Shown here in pieces: positions 12,600-23,782 of a stretch of 64,000 nt of DNA; positions within the stretch are counted from its first letter, which is position 1, and each line of letters opens with the position of its first letter. Below the pieces are notes generated by a model. The model saw only the letters and a list, made by a program, of their open reading frames with translations. It did no database searches and was not told the DNA's origin. The position numbers were made by a program, and so were the translations under genes. Source of the stretch: Echinostoma caproni (taxonomy: Eukaryota > Platyhelminthes > Trematoda > Plagiorchiida > Echinostomatidae); assembly GCA_900618425.1 (NCBI GenBank), contig UZAN01039955.1:1-64000 (forward strand). The letters are read 5' to 3'.

Positions 12600-12740
12600 A
12601 CACGCTGTGATTGTTCAAGCGGCGGGAGTGGGCGGTGAGGAGAAACACAATTATTGCACAAACGTATACGCGCAAGACAGATGACTGAGGTATGCCATGG
12701 GTTTCGGGGTTGGCGCGACTGAGTTACGTCACCACATCGT
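12600..12740. promoter_or_regulatory. GC-rich patch with GC box and CRE-like site
   Basis: A GGGCGG box lies at 12630-12635 and a TTACGTCA CRE/ATF-like octamer at 12724-12731. The patch is locally richer in CpG than its surroundings. It lies about 2 kb upstream of the CCAAT cluster of nkx2.1. It could be an upstream regulatory element, but the motifs alone are weak evidence. Confidence 0.25.
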
Positions 12741-13098
12741 CAGCCTCTCCTCCACTCATGCTTCAACAGGAGACTGTGGAATCTGTGCTGAATGGCGGCC
12801 ATCCAAACACCACTACAGAATCTGAAAAGTACACGGGTTAGATAACTCTGACGAAGTCCACATCCTTGACTCGATATCAGCGAAATTTAAAAGGTGTTTG
12901 GGCAACCAGAAACGATGGTGGAACATCTTGATTTGAAACCCAGACTCTCTGATATTATGGTACATAATATAAATCACTCGATGTAATGTGCTATTTAAGA
13001 CTAGGCAGCGTTTTTAGATATGATGCACATGAAGCTGAGGACCGAATATGCGAAGGTCTACTTCAGTACCGTGGGGCATTTAGTGAATTCATCATGTC

Positions 13099-13242
13099 AA
13101 TGAGGCGTGAGTTGAAAAGCTAGCGAGTACTGGACAGTTGTTTCGATCCCCAGTTGGGTTGGTGTATTCGCACTGCTGGTGAGGCCGAAACAGGCCGAAA
13201 CAGCTGTCCAATGCATTTTAGCTTTTCAGTTCACGCCTCGTT
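13099..13242. mobile_element. Palindromic SINE copy
   Basis: A SINE core in plus orientation (GATCCCCAGTTGGGTTGG ... TATTCGCACTGCTGGTGAGG) is flanked by its own 3' part in both orientations. The left arm 13099-13145 and right arm 13196-13242 are reverse complements with few mismatches (right arm: CGAAACAGCTGTCCAATGCA ... AGCTTTTCAGTTCACGCCTC). The head with the A-box has been replaced by an inverted copy of the tail. Confidence 0.7.
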
Positions 13243-13249
13243 CATACGA

Positions 13250-14500
13250 CGAATCCATCATGGAATCCAGACAAACCCTCCATTCAACTCATACAATTTA
13301 GTGACCGTTGGACTCATTAACATGAAGAAGTTGCATCCTATTTCAGAACGCATGCATTCAGAAAACTACAAGACGTCCACGTGCATCGAACTCGAAATGG
13401 ACTGTTCGACATTTTCTTTTATGAATACAGTGATGGAAGTGAAATGAATTGCGGTTTTACGAATAAGGTATATAGTACAAATTATGAGTTCAAGTCACAT
13501 TAGCATCGCTAGGCCTCGAAATTAATTATACTTTGACATACTTTTGTGTGAATCTACTGAAATTTACAGGCACTACGCATTGCGTTCGCTGTATAATCTG
13601 TTTCTTGTTTTATATTTGCACGGTAAATGCATTTCCGATGCACTCAAACTTTCGTGTCTGATGACCGATCAGATGGTTCGGTGTGGGCAGCTTATGTGGA
13701 CTGACGAGTGACCGATCTGCGTGACTGGTGTGTCACAAGTTAAATGCCTGGAGCTGTGGAATGTTCACGGATGAAGCGCCCGATTTGCAGCTTTTCGTCA
13801 AACTGTGTACAAGCTGGGAAAAATTAACAACAGATAGTAAAAGACAAAATTGATCCTAAAGGATAAGCGCACCAAGATTTGTAACAGCAATCACAAATCA
13901 CGAATCATGCATAGCCATTGATGAACATTTTAATTTTAATTTAAGTATATATATATAACTATATAACTGTATTAGCCCGAAGAGGAAGTTGTCGAAAACG
14001 AACTTGTTCGCTAAAACCACCGTGTTTTCTCTTCATGTCAAGATGGGAATTTTCCATAACAGTTATTGTCTATACACTCATCTCTCCTCAAGCTCACCAA
14101 GATTGTTGTGCTATATTGTGCATAGGCAAAGTGAAAAATTATCTAATCGGCTGTCTAGTGTTGTACCTCTTGTGTTATACCTCAGGGGTCTCGGGTCAAA
14201 TTGTCTGTTGGTCGATGGATACGCATTGCTGACGATATATAACCGGGTCGAAACAGAGGTGTTTTTTCAGTCTACGTCTCATTTACTCTATTCACGACGA
14301 AAGTCATTATATGCTCAAACCGCATTTCTCTTTTGGTCCAAAATTTGTGCGAATAGCTTAGGAAAACTTATGATTTTTGCAGTCTGTGGTATGTGCACAA
14401 CTTTCCCAATCAACCCAACACAGTTCACTGAGAGAGAAAAAAGGCTGAAATAATCACAGGCGTAATTAATCCATTAGGTCATCTGTGATTGTTGCAATAT
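13250..14500. other. Non-coding stretch upstream of the nkx2.1 promoter region
   Basis: No domain is seen in any frame. A 154-codon plus-strand frame at 13989-14453 has no recognisable motif and an AT-rich, unbiased composition. A short (TA)n run lies at about 13947-13965. Confidence 0.5.
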
Positions 14501-14599
14501 CACTTTTCGGTTAATTGATCCAAAGCGCATTCGATGCTCCGAGGACGCATTCACAGCGCTTCGCATCTAATCGCGTGACGGAATCTGCGGTCTTGCATT

Positions 14600-14880
14600 C
14601 ATACTGCATCTCTCTCACACACTTCATACCGCTTTGGACCAATCAGCATGTGGTTCGGTGACGCAGAGAGTATGCTGGACTGAAAACGCAGCCAACCAAT
14701 CAGACAGCGTGGCGGTGTGAAAAAGGTTGTCGCGCACGCGCTGCGTTGCAACCAATCAAATTGCCTTGTCACGGCAGACGTGATTAACTGTACGTGCGGG
14801 CAGAACAGGCTTCGAGGTCTGTCTCTCCCCCTTGACACGCTAGTGTAGACACCAAGGCCTGAACAAACCAACCCCACCTG
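14600..14880 (+). promoter_or_regulatory. Candidate nkx2.1 promoter with three spaced CCAAT boxes
   Basis: CCAATC occurs three times on the plus strand, with CCAAT at 14639-14643, 14696-14700 and 14752-14756. The spacings are 57 and 56 bases. The neighbourhood is CpG-rich (TCGCGCACGCGCTGCG near 14730). CCAATC is the NF-Y core, and regular repeats of it are typical of animal promoters. No convincing TATA box was found. The stretch to 16850 is also relatively GC-rich and free of transposon remains, which fits a promoter and 5' leader. Assignment to nkx2.1 is by position and strand only. Confidence 0.45.
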
Positions 14881-15092
14881 GACTTGTGGAGATCAACCCA
14901 CCCTCTTCTCGTCAATTCTCGTAAGGTCACTTTACTCCTTGAGGTGGAGCACTCATGTACTCACGCACAAACCAGCACAGCCACGCACATTTCGTGGCTG
15001 CCTGCGTTGGAGAGGCAGACAGGATACACCAATACACAAGCACGGACACACGTTCGGAGATGCTCGTTGTAGGGCATTAAATGAGTGTCATA

Positions 15093-15116
15093 GGGGTGGG
15101 GTGGGGGTGAAGGGGG
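15093..15116 (+). other. G-quadruplex motif in the presumed 5' leader
   Basis: Four G runs (4, 4, 5 and 5 bases) are separated by loops of 1, 1 and 4 bases. This fits the standard G4 rule. It lies between the CCAAT cluster and the putative first coding exon. Confidence 0.6.
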
Positions 15117-15459
15117 CTAGAAAAGGGAGGAGTATCACAAAGAGGTGATGTGATGACCAGTGAGAGACGAGAGGACGATAGAAGTGGTACTCTGGAACTT
15201 GTCGAAGCACACTTCATCCTGTACGCGGCCGACTGGAGGATCATTCAGTCGGGCTCTTCAAAAATTTTCGAAGGCTCTCTACAGTGCGACAACAACAACA
15301 ACAACAGCACATAATTCAAGATTTCACCTTCGTGGACAGTGGCATCTTTTGCCTCAACTGTGTCGTATCCCCTCTGCTTTGGTAGAGCAAAACACTTCTC
15401 GTAAGCTACAAAAATACACGCGGACAAACTACGGGCGAACGAGCACACAGGGTGCACAC

Positions 15460-15483
15460 GCACGCACGCACGCGCGCGCACAC
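15460..15483. repeat. (ACGC)n / GC-rich simple repeat
   Basis: A short run of CACG units passes into CGCGCGCACACA. It sits about 145 bases before the assembly gap. Confidence 0.8.
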
Positions 15484-15626
15484 AATCTCTTGAGATCTTC
15501 AGTCAAATACTCATCGACCTCTCGACTCGCACTGTTGTGCGTCTGAAGCGCTCTGAGTCCTAACGTTTTGAGCTACTTCATAGCTTGCGATTACGACAAG
15601 AGAGACCATCCGCCCGATTTACACTT

Positions 15627-16015
15627 NNNNNNNNNNNNNNNNNNNNNNNNNNNNNNNNNNNNNNNNNNNNNNNNNNNNNNNNNNNNNNNNNNNNNNNNNN
15701 NNNNNNNNNNNNNNNNNNNNNNNNNNNNNNNNNNNNNNNNNNNNNNNNNNNNNNNNNNNNNNNNNNNNNNNNNNNNNNNNNNNNNNNNNNNNNNNNNNNN
15801 NNNNNNNNNNNNNNNNNNNNNNNNNNNNNNNNNNNNNNNNNNNNNNNNNNNNNNNNNNNNNNNNNNNNNNNNNNNNNNNNNNNNNNNNNNNNNNNNNNNN
15901 NNNNNNNNNNNNNNNNNNNNNNNNNNNNNNNNNNNNNNNNNNNNNNNNNNNNNNNNNNNNNNNNNNNNNNNNNNNNNNNNNNNNNNNNNNNNNNNNNNNN
16001 NNNNNNNNNNNNNNN
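15627..16015. other. Assembly gap of 389 Ns with duplicated edges
   Basis: The 21 bases directly before the gap (15606-15626) are repeated exactly directly after it (16016-16036), starting CCATCCGCCCGATTTACACT. A scaffold join whose two contig ends really overlap would look like this, so the gap may be false. A tandem duplication inside the gap is the alternative. Confidence 0.9.
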
Positions 16016-16849
16016 CCATCCGCCCGATTTACACTTCGTTGTGCCACCCACTCACACATCCGCACACATTCGTGGGTAAAACTACAAACCGGAAAGAATA
16101 AGGAACCGATACTCGACTAGATTGCAATCGGAGAGAGAGGGACAGAGCACTTGCAATCGGAGAAACGGGTAACCCTCTTATTGGAGGAAAGAAACGACGG
16201 GCGAACAAGCAAACAACAACTGCAAGTGAAACTTTCAAAAAAGAAGAAATCTGAACCGAAAAGCCCACCACACAAAATCAACCAGCTTGTTGAGGGTATT
16301 GAATCCCCTCAGGCGTGTGCAGTGAGACCTCTTGCAGACTGTCAAGCACCGTCTCACCCATAGTCATTAAGGAATCGAAGACCGCATTGAAACTGACTCC
16401 TGTGTATAGGCGAGTGTACACCCGCGTATGAGTGCTCCTTAGTCTGAGTGGAGGGATTATCAACAGAAGCATTCTCGAACTCAATTGCTATCGTGGACTG
16501 GACAAGTATCGTTCAGAACAGCCATCCTAAAGTGTGTAACTGCGGTCAAGGGAATCGTTCAACCGATAGTACTCGAACAGGAACCCTGTTTAGACGATAT
16601 CAGAGAAGAGTGAGAAAAGACTGAGAAGTGGCGCATAGCAATCAAAGCCGCTGTTGCAGTCTGACACAAACACACACCAGAAGTGTTCCTTGCCTCATCA
16701 TCAGTCCAAAAACACCCTCACCCTAATTCTTGCTTTGGAAACGGTTTTCACGGGCATCAAGTGTTCCAGTGCATTTACGCGTCAAAGTAACCACTGCCGC
16801 CGTCTCTGCAGCCACTCGACTCTACCTTTGTACATACTCTCTCTCTCTC

Positions 16850-16866
16850 ATGGATCCACAACTCTT
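16850..16866 (+). CDS. nkx2.1: nkx2.1 putative coding exon 1 (17 nt)
   Basis: ATG at 16850 opens M-D-P-Q-L plus two bases, then a perfect GTAAGT donor at 16867. The phase (2) matches the acceptor at 19078. The join gives MDPQLLAHSFSVPD, which places F-S-V-x-D at residues 10-14. Human NKX2-1 has FSVSD of its TN repression motif at residues 11-15. This agreement in motif and position is the main support. A pyrimidine-rich CAG acceptor at 16809-16811 just upstream could take a 5' leader exon or a spliced leader. The alternative is a start at Met 46 (19197) with no such exon, giving 826 residues. Transcript data would decide. Confidence 0.5.
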
Positions 16867-19078
16867 GTAAGTTCCCCATTGTCATTTTAATTTAAGTCTT
16901 CAAGTAGCTCGACGGTGCAATATTCTGCTTGTGCTCTTAAATTCTGAAGCACTAATAATAGCTCGTTTATCCATGCAATGATTATCGATTTTATGCCATC
17001 AGTGAAACATCAAACAAAAATCGATTGATGCTCGTTGATGATCAGCAGATTCGGTCAAGTCGGTCTTTTAAATAATGATGGTGATGCAGTGCACCAATGT
17101 ATTGACCGATAAATGCTAAATTGTTCCTTCAAAAGCATCACACTGAACCATTAGAACAAATGATACTTATTGATACAAGTTTGAGTTATGTGGTCAATCA
17201 CACTGACGGGATTTTTCAAATCCTTACTACTTAGAACACATAGACAAAGCTAGTCAAATTGAATTTGCTTAAGAAAATTCGTTTCAAAAAAATAACACTT
17301 GTTTTATTCCACTACAGCTTTTGGATTCATGCGTAGCACAACGAAGTTTTCATTAGCAGGAGCGGATTGTGGGGTCGCGATAGTTATGCTTGAAGTCTCC
17401 AGCCCCGGAACCCATAGCGGCAAACTGTGTGAAGCTCGATGATTGTAGCGCAACCCAATTCCAATTTACCCGTTTAGTGACTGACTATATCTTTTTTAAT
17501 TACCCGAATAGAAAGAATGTGCGTACTCCATGCCTTCGAATAACACAGACTATCTTTGGGTCTCTTTTGTGTGTTGATTGATTTGTATGTGTTATTTGGA
17601 ACATTTGCGGTCATGTGACCATCGCAGTGAACGGAAAGATAGCTAAGGTCTATTTTGTCTCAGAATGGGACGGAACAAGCATTACCTGTTGGTCTCCGAC
17701 TTGGACCAAACCCACACATCCTTGTGTTCAAAGGTTATAGCCGGTTTGTGTTTTTATTTGTTAGTTTATGAGTGGAATGCACAGCTCCTTTTAAAACGGG
17801 ATAATTGCAAGAAAACTAAATGGTTACAAATTTTAACAGCAAATTTTACCCTTACATTTTTGCTGTGTTATTTGATACTTGCCATTGGGTTTGAAATCTT
17901 TCTTGTTCAATCAATCGTTAAACGTGAGAGTTGACGCTATCCGGTACGGTGAGAGTAACTTGAAATATACGCGTAAAGCGGAATTGTATCGATGGTATGC
18001 AAGTGATGCCTAGCTTTACTGTCATCTTACTCGTTTGCCTACCTAGCCGTTTGGTGCTTCGTTCAGTTCACTGCTCCCAGCCCGGGGAACTAAATTATTC
18101 CTTCCCACAATCAGGCATTAGTACCTTCTGATCATAGCGGTTCACTCGTTTTATTGCACATCATCGTATAACACAAGACCAGACTCGGACAAAACGAGAC
18201 AAGCTGATTAGTCACGGATAAAGGGGGGAAGTACCATATTTGTGTCCTACATATCATGGATGCGCGATGTCGATAATCAGTTTTGAACATGTGGTTCATT
18301 TTCCCCATTGGATGCCTCATCATTAGTGATATTACATCAAAAGTTTTGTGATATATGCTCGTTGTATAGAAGGAAAAATACATCATCTGAGTCTAAATGT
18401 CCTCTGGTATCAAGAGTGTGATATTTTCTTTGCCTATAAAAGTGCATACTAAAAGTTGTTGCAGTCGTCCTTTATCAACCCTCCGCCCCTTCCAATAGTC
18501 AATTCAATTGGTTTTCCAATGGAACTGTTTACATGACACTGATCTCCTCGGAATAGGCATTCTGAAACACATTAAGTCGTAAGATGAGAGGACTGGTGAA
18601 AATTCGTACTTTCAGATATTGTTTTATTAATGGGGTGAGTCCAATATCGGATTAATTTCATTTTTCATTCGAGTTAATTTATGATGACTGGACACTCAAA
18701 GTTCGTTGCAACGGAAACAGCAACAGAACTAGTGCAAGTTGAAATGGTAGCAACAGAATTTATGTCAACACTTGGTCCTTTATTGTGTACCACTGTGGGA
18801 GGAACGGTCATGAGTATCTGCTGTTCATCCATTAAATCTTGGGTAATGCACCGCATAAAGCCTCAATAGGACACAAAGGGTATTGAGCTATACCATCGAA
18901 GTGGATGACCATGAGAGGGTTCGAGCTTTGATCTCCTAATGGTTCAAAGCATACCAATGGTAGCATCTAAAGCCGCATAACTATCATCATTCATATCCAT
19001 CTATCTTATTTACTCTCCCTCAACATGGATATTTATCTTCCTGATCAATGATAACGATGTTTTTTACCCTGATTTTAG

Positions 19079-19488
19079 AGCACACAGCTTTTCTGTTCCC
19101 GATGGGTCTGGAGCACGTGGTGTACTGAAACTCACAACAGAAACTCACACTGATGTAACCGGCAATCAATCAGATGGTCACCACTTCCTTTCGCAAATGT
19201 CTGCCGGTTATGGGAGCCGGATGGGAGCTTTGTTTTGGCCCAGTTCTTCTCCACTAGACGATCCGGTTGCAGTGATGACCAATGCAGCAGCTGGAGGCAG
19301 TTCGATTGGCTCTGGTGGACTGAATTTCGGCATGCATACGAACAACACGGATCCGACAGTCCATAATAATTTGGATCCGGCACAACTTACATCGGCTGCT
19401 GTGGCTTCAGCAGCCTCCTCGTGGTATGGTGCTGCGGCTGCTGCCGCGGCGAATGATCCTCGTCTGACTAGCGAATATAATGAATATG
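19079..19488 (+). CDS. nkx2.1: nkx2.1 coding exon 2
   Basis: A TTTTTTACCCTGATTTTAG acceptor ends at 19078 and a TATG|GTAAGT donor follows 19488. The exon encodes the F-S-V-x-D remnant, a Ser/Gly/Asn-rich part, and a conserved WYG (residues 121-123), seven alanines, then N-D-P-R (131-134). NKX2-1 proteins carry a WYG..PDPRF..[IL]SR[FL]MG block shortly before the homeodomain, and this exon holds its first half. The frame stays open 25 codons past the donor, so intron retention would give a short protein without a homeodomain. A second in-frame AG at 19087, nine bases downstream, could serve as an alternative acceptor. An internal Met at 19197 is the fallback start. Confidence 0.85.
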
Positions 19489-20487
19489 GTAAGTTGGGTG
19501 TGTGCAATAATGTAAATGTTTCCGCAGTAGATCTATCATCAGAACGCTTTTGTACCATTTTGTAATATGTAGCGGAAGCGTTTTTGAAATATTCTCAATC
19601 GAAATAAGTTTCGATGCAATCAAGTTTTAAAACTCTCATAGCATGGTCATCTAAACTCGTGAGATGTAGAAGGCAATAGACCATGGTGGTTTTCTTCATT
19701 TTTCTCTTATAATTCTATAAGAAAAGAACAGTTTCTTTGGAATAGCTAACAAGAGGATTCAAACGCTTGGTGAAGTATTTTCTGACCAAGTGCGCTACTG
19801 TTTATATATGGCTTAAATTCGCTTAAAAACCAACCGTCCTTGTGACTTCCCTTCAAAAGGTAATATTTACTGCGGCATGTTATGGGCCTTAGAGGCCAAA
19901 TGCATCTCTTCCAATTGCCTGTCTGTTACTGCCTGATAGGGTTTTGCTAGCCATCAGCAACGCATCACATCCTTTTGATTCTGCTGGTTTGTTAAATGTA
20001 TTTTGAATAATTTTGTGTTGTTGAAGACAGAAGTATACCGCCAATAATTCATCAAACTCTGTCGGTAGGGCATCGGTCACGAATACGAATCTAGTTAGTT
20101 CGAACATCCAGCCTAAACCCGTTCCACCAAAAGCAAATAATTAAGAACAAAGTTATCACCGCGGGATACCCAGAAAGTTATTTGTACACTCCCTTTCTGA
20201 GTGGGACAAATCGGGTGCAGACTGTACATTTGAGAAAATCTTCTCTACGAGTTCGATTATTTGCTTGCTGCACTTCGTGTGGACTTTACCCTGGAAAACT
20301 TCTTCGTTAAATTCAATCCGGTGGATGGAAATTGCGTAATCCTCAGCGGATAGTATGCGAACAAATGAACAGTTTTTATCAGTGGGATAGCTTACTCGAT
20401 TTGTAACGGCACTGACTGGATTCTATTAATGCTGTGGCAATAATCACTGAATGCTAGATTGGTGGATTTTGTCTTGTACAGAACAAA

Positions 20488-20585
20488 GGAGGCGTGAACT
20501 GAAAAGCCCGGAAACCCTGAGCTAAACGATCGAAGCAGCTGCACAATGTGCGTCCTAGCTTTTCACTTCACGATTCATTCTCTCG
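20488..20585. mobile_element. Palindromic SINE-tail remnant in nkx2.1 intron 2
   Basis: The left part (AGGCGTGAACTGAAAAGC) and right part (AGCTTTTCACTTCACGATTC) are the SINE 3' tail in opposite orientations. They surround a decayed core with GAAGCAGCTGCACAATG. The arrangement matches that at 13099-13242, in a more degenerate state. Confidence 0.5.
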
Positions 20586-22862
20586 GTGTACAATGGAATT
20601 CACCATATAAGAACTCGGTGGTCTGTGTGGGGTTCAATTTGGTATATTTATACCCAGTTGCACCCATTATGAAAGAATAAAATCTTTAGATTCAATTAAC
20701 GGAAGTGAACGGACTTTTCGTCGCTTAGTACAGTCGACAAAACTGTACGCTAATCATTGAAAATAAAGTGGTGAAGTTTCCTGATTATTAAGTATAATAA
20801 AAGAGAGAATAAATTCTCATTCTGTTCTCGTTTGCTAATAACAAATGCAGTAATAAGGCATTAGCAACTAATTGTTAATATATATAGGAGGTGACTATAT
20901 TTCCATCACGTCATTCTGTCATTGTGTTGACACATTTAGGCATTCACACGCTCATAAACATGCTTTTCAATGGGCAAAACAATTGATCGAGAACCTATGG
21001 ACGTTGAAAACTGCAGCAACGTGTGAAAAGTATCACATCCTATCCAGTCCAGCTCAGTTCTCCTCGGCCAATGGCTCACTTCTGCATTCATAGCAGTGCT
21101 TACATGTGAATGTGAGTCAAAGGTACTCATGAACAGCCACCTGATCATTTTTGATATACTATCCCACTACGATTCAGGGAGGGAACCACACTGAGAGTGA
21201 TGCTATTCGATCGAATGTCAGTATACTTGTCCGTGACGGTGAAATCGATGCTGTCCATCTACCCGCATCTGAACACAACCATACAGTGTCTACTTTGAAG
21301 CTATTCTGCGAACGCGCGAGAGAGGGTGATTAATTGAAACAAAACCAGCGAACAAAATATCCCACACGGATCATACTCTGCAGAAATAGTCAGTGAGAAA
21401 TTGAAAAGCCACTGGAGAATGTGGGGATCGTGCAGAACAAGAACAAGATAGAAAGTAAGAGGGGGGTGGGGTGAGGTGGGGTGGAGCTAGGTCAGTTCCC
21501 CAATCCCATTCGAATAGCTTCTAATTCCCTTGCATGTTATCACTGTGAAAAAGGGTATACGTTCGTCAAGGTTTGAACAGTGTCCCGTTAATCCTAGTCT
21601 CTCCCTATTGGCATTAGTGACCGAATTTTATTTACTCAGATGAGCCGAAACCGATTTAAAAAAGTCATTCAACAGCTTGTCAAGCGCTACGCATGTTTTA
21701 GTGCTTAACTCAAAACCCGTGAATTACCACAATTGCAATTTAAACTACTTCAATAAGACAAAGTTCTTTTCATTACGCACAAGGATTAGAAATAACGAAC
21801 ACTTTTTACTGAAACTACTGGCACAATATTGAAGGCCAGCTAATCACAACAATATTTTCTATTATAGAAATAAATAATAATGTTCCCATCATAATCTAGA
21901 ATAGACACATAAATATGCATGTATATATGATTCCTTCTAATCAGGTGTACTCCTCAATCATGCCGTAATTATTGCTTGAACAACCAACCGAATGCCGATT
22001 CAGATTTGTTTGACTAATGGAGGTTCTGAAATAAATGACAAATTTTCCAGTCGATCAAAGGGTTGTCTGATTGCCCACTTCGCATGATTCCACCACTGTG
22101 GTAATAATTTGTTTGAGCGGTCCTGATAACTTCTAAGCGGAAAACAGCACTCGGTGTTGTTGAAGCCGTTGGAGCTATAGTTATATTACGAAATTAGAGT
22201 AATATGCCCACCCGCGAAACACTTTCAAAGGCTCTATCAAATAACCTCAGTTTGGTATCGGTCTGTTTAATACACAGAACAGTCCGGATTTCCGAGGTAT
22301 TCACAGAACTATCGCACCTCTAACCCCCGTAAGTTGTGATTTACATCGGGTAAAATGATGAACTAGGAAGCACATTCATGTGAATTATTAGCCACTAAAC
22401 AAAAACCAACCATTCTGGCTTCAAGCTCTCTCAGTTCGTTCTTACATTAACCGCATACCACCGGATACAGCATTGTACTCATGGTGTTCATTGATTGACT
22501 GGCAAACTTATCAGCAAGATCAACTGGCATGTAGACGCACGTGGGGGTGCTAATTAATCCTAATCATTGATACCAAACAGCATGTTCCATGATCTTTTGA
22601 AATTCCAGCTGATTTTCCCTCACCAATTGCACTCACTTCTCGCGGATCATTAGGATTTTGATCCTCTGTGTGTGTGTCCAAATCAATTTCCTTCGTGATT
22701 AATATGCGAATATGCCTTCTAAAACAGACTTAGCTGGCCTCTAATTGAACCCCCTGAGAATTTCATGAAAAGTGAAATCAACTAAGACCTGCTAGGTGGC
22801 CCCAACCAAAGATAACGCCAATCACATAGTTTTCATATCACCAATTGATTTTATGCCATACA

Positions 22863-22908
22863 ATATCAATCGGAATCACTGATTGATTGATATTTTCATT
22901 TGATTGAG
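22863..22908. promoter_or_regulatory. TGATTGAT cluster in nkx2.1 intron 2
   Basis: An inverted pair, ATATCAATC (22863-22871) and GATTGATAT (22885-22893), overlaps two TGATTGAT steps. A further TGATTGAG lies nearby. TGATTGAT matches PBC/Hox composite sites. The surrounding 22.5-22.9 kb is AT-rich with several TAAT cores. It is a candidate enhancer only. Confidence 0.25.
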
Positions 22909-23260
22909 TGTAGTTCTTCCCGGAAGAAACATGTCGCAACTTGTTTCAGTACTAACATGGCGGTTGAATATGAGGCTAGATCTATTGAATTCATCAACCA
23001 GTCAATGTGCAAAGTCATTTCCAAAAGTTTAACCGAAACGGGCTTTCAGTCAACCCGATGTTGACGAGTCCTCTTCGATCAAATAAAATCTACATAATTA
23101 TTCTTTTTCCAATCCCCTTCCCCGTAATTTCATTTTCACAAATTTAACCCACATAAATCGTCTAATAAAATTGCTTCCAAAGCAATTAGATCAATTATAC
23201 CGCTCAAGTGGTAATACTAACATAACTGACTGGGAACGAACAACGTTCGAGTTAGTTTCA

Positions 23261-23285
23261 CCCCCCATCCCACCCCCGTCACCCC
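23261..23285 (-). other. G-quadruplex motif (minus strand) before exon 3
   Basis: Four C runs (6, 3, 5 and 4 bases) with loops of 2, 1 and 4 bases read as a G4 on the template strand. It lies about 500 bases upstream of nkx2.1 exon 3. Confidence 0.6.
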
Positions 23286-23782
23286 ACTTCATCGTTAACT
23301 GTGCGAAGCACGTGGTTGAGATTACATCATCGTATGAGCTTAACTTTTCTAATGCCACGTGGCGGCAATTATCCATCTAGGGTGTGACATCATGTTACTC
23401 AAAGTTAGATGACTGGGTGAGACCGATCCCCACCAGCATCACCGTTGAGGAGAGCCCGAGTAATTGTCGATGACCGTCTGGAGACAGAAAACCATTTGCA
23501 CAGAAAAAAAACTGACGGGCAAACGGCACTCATTTGACCTCTGTGGCGGTTAGCTTCAGGGAGCATGAAAATCTGCGGACCAAAACAATTTAGAAAAAGA
23601 ACAGATTTTCGTTGCCTTGGTTGCTCTTGAAAGGAATAAGTGTCCAGGCTGATGTCATAGTAACAACAACTTGTGGGAATGACTAAAAAAATGCTATCTT
23701 TAACATGTCTTCAGTGAATAATTCGAATGCATGTCTTTTTTCCAAATTCAGCTCGTTATCCTACGTAACTTTCTGATTCTAG

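Larger units (their letters stand above)
19489..23782 (+). other. nkx2.1 intron 2
   Basis: This 4294-base phase 1 intron begins GTAAGT and ends TTTCTGATTCTAG. It contains a palindromic SINE-tail remnant at 20488-20585, G-rich DNA at about 21461-21484, a TGATTGAT cluster at 22863-22908 and a minus-strand G4 motif at 23261-23285. The nearer AG at 23750 would run into a stop (TAA) within five codons, which rules it out. No other exon is needed to keep the frame. Confidence 0.75.

Noticed and set aside
15568..16101. Several long frames across the N block
   Set aside because: They exist only because Ns are not read as stops.
17665..17934. 89-codon frame in nkx2.1 intron 1 with a hydrophobic stretch
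   Set aside because: No family match, no splice or promoter context; AT-rich intronic DNA often yields such frames.
19208..19558. 116-codon minus-strand frame opposite nkx2.1 exon 2
   Set aside because: Shadow of the Ala-rich plus-strand exon; no minus-strand signal supports it.
16990..22860. Shared 13-mer GATTTTATGCCAT in introns 1 and 2
   Set aside because: Several 13-mer matches are expected by chance in a window this long.
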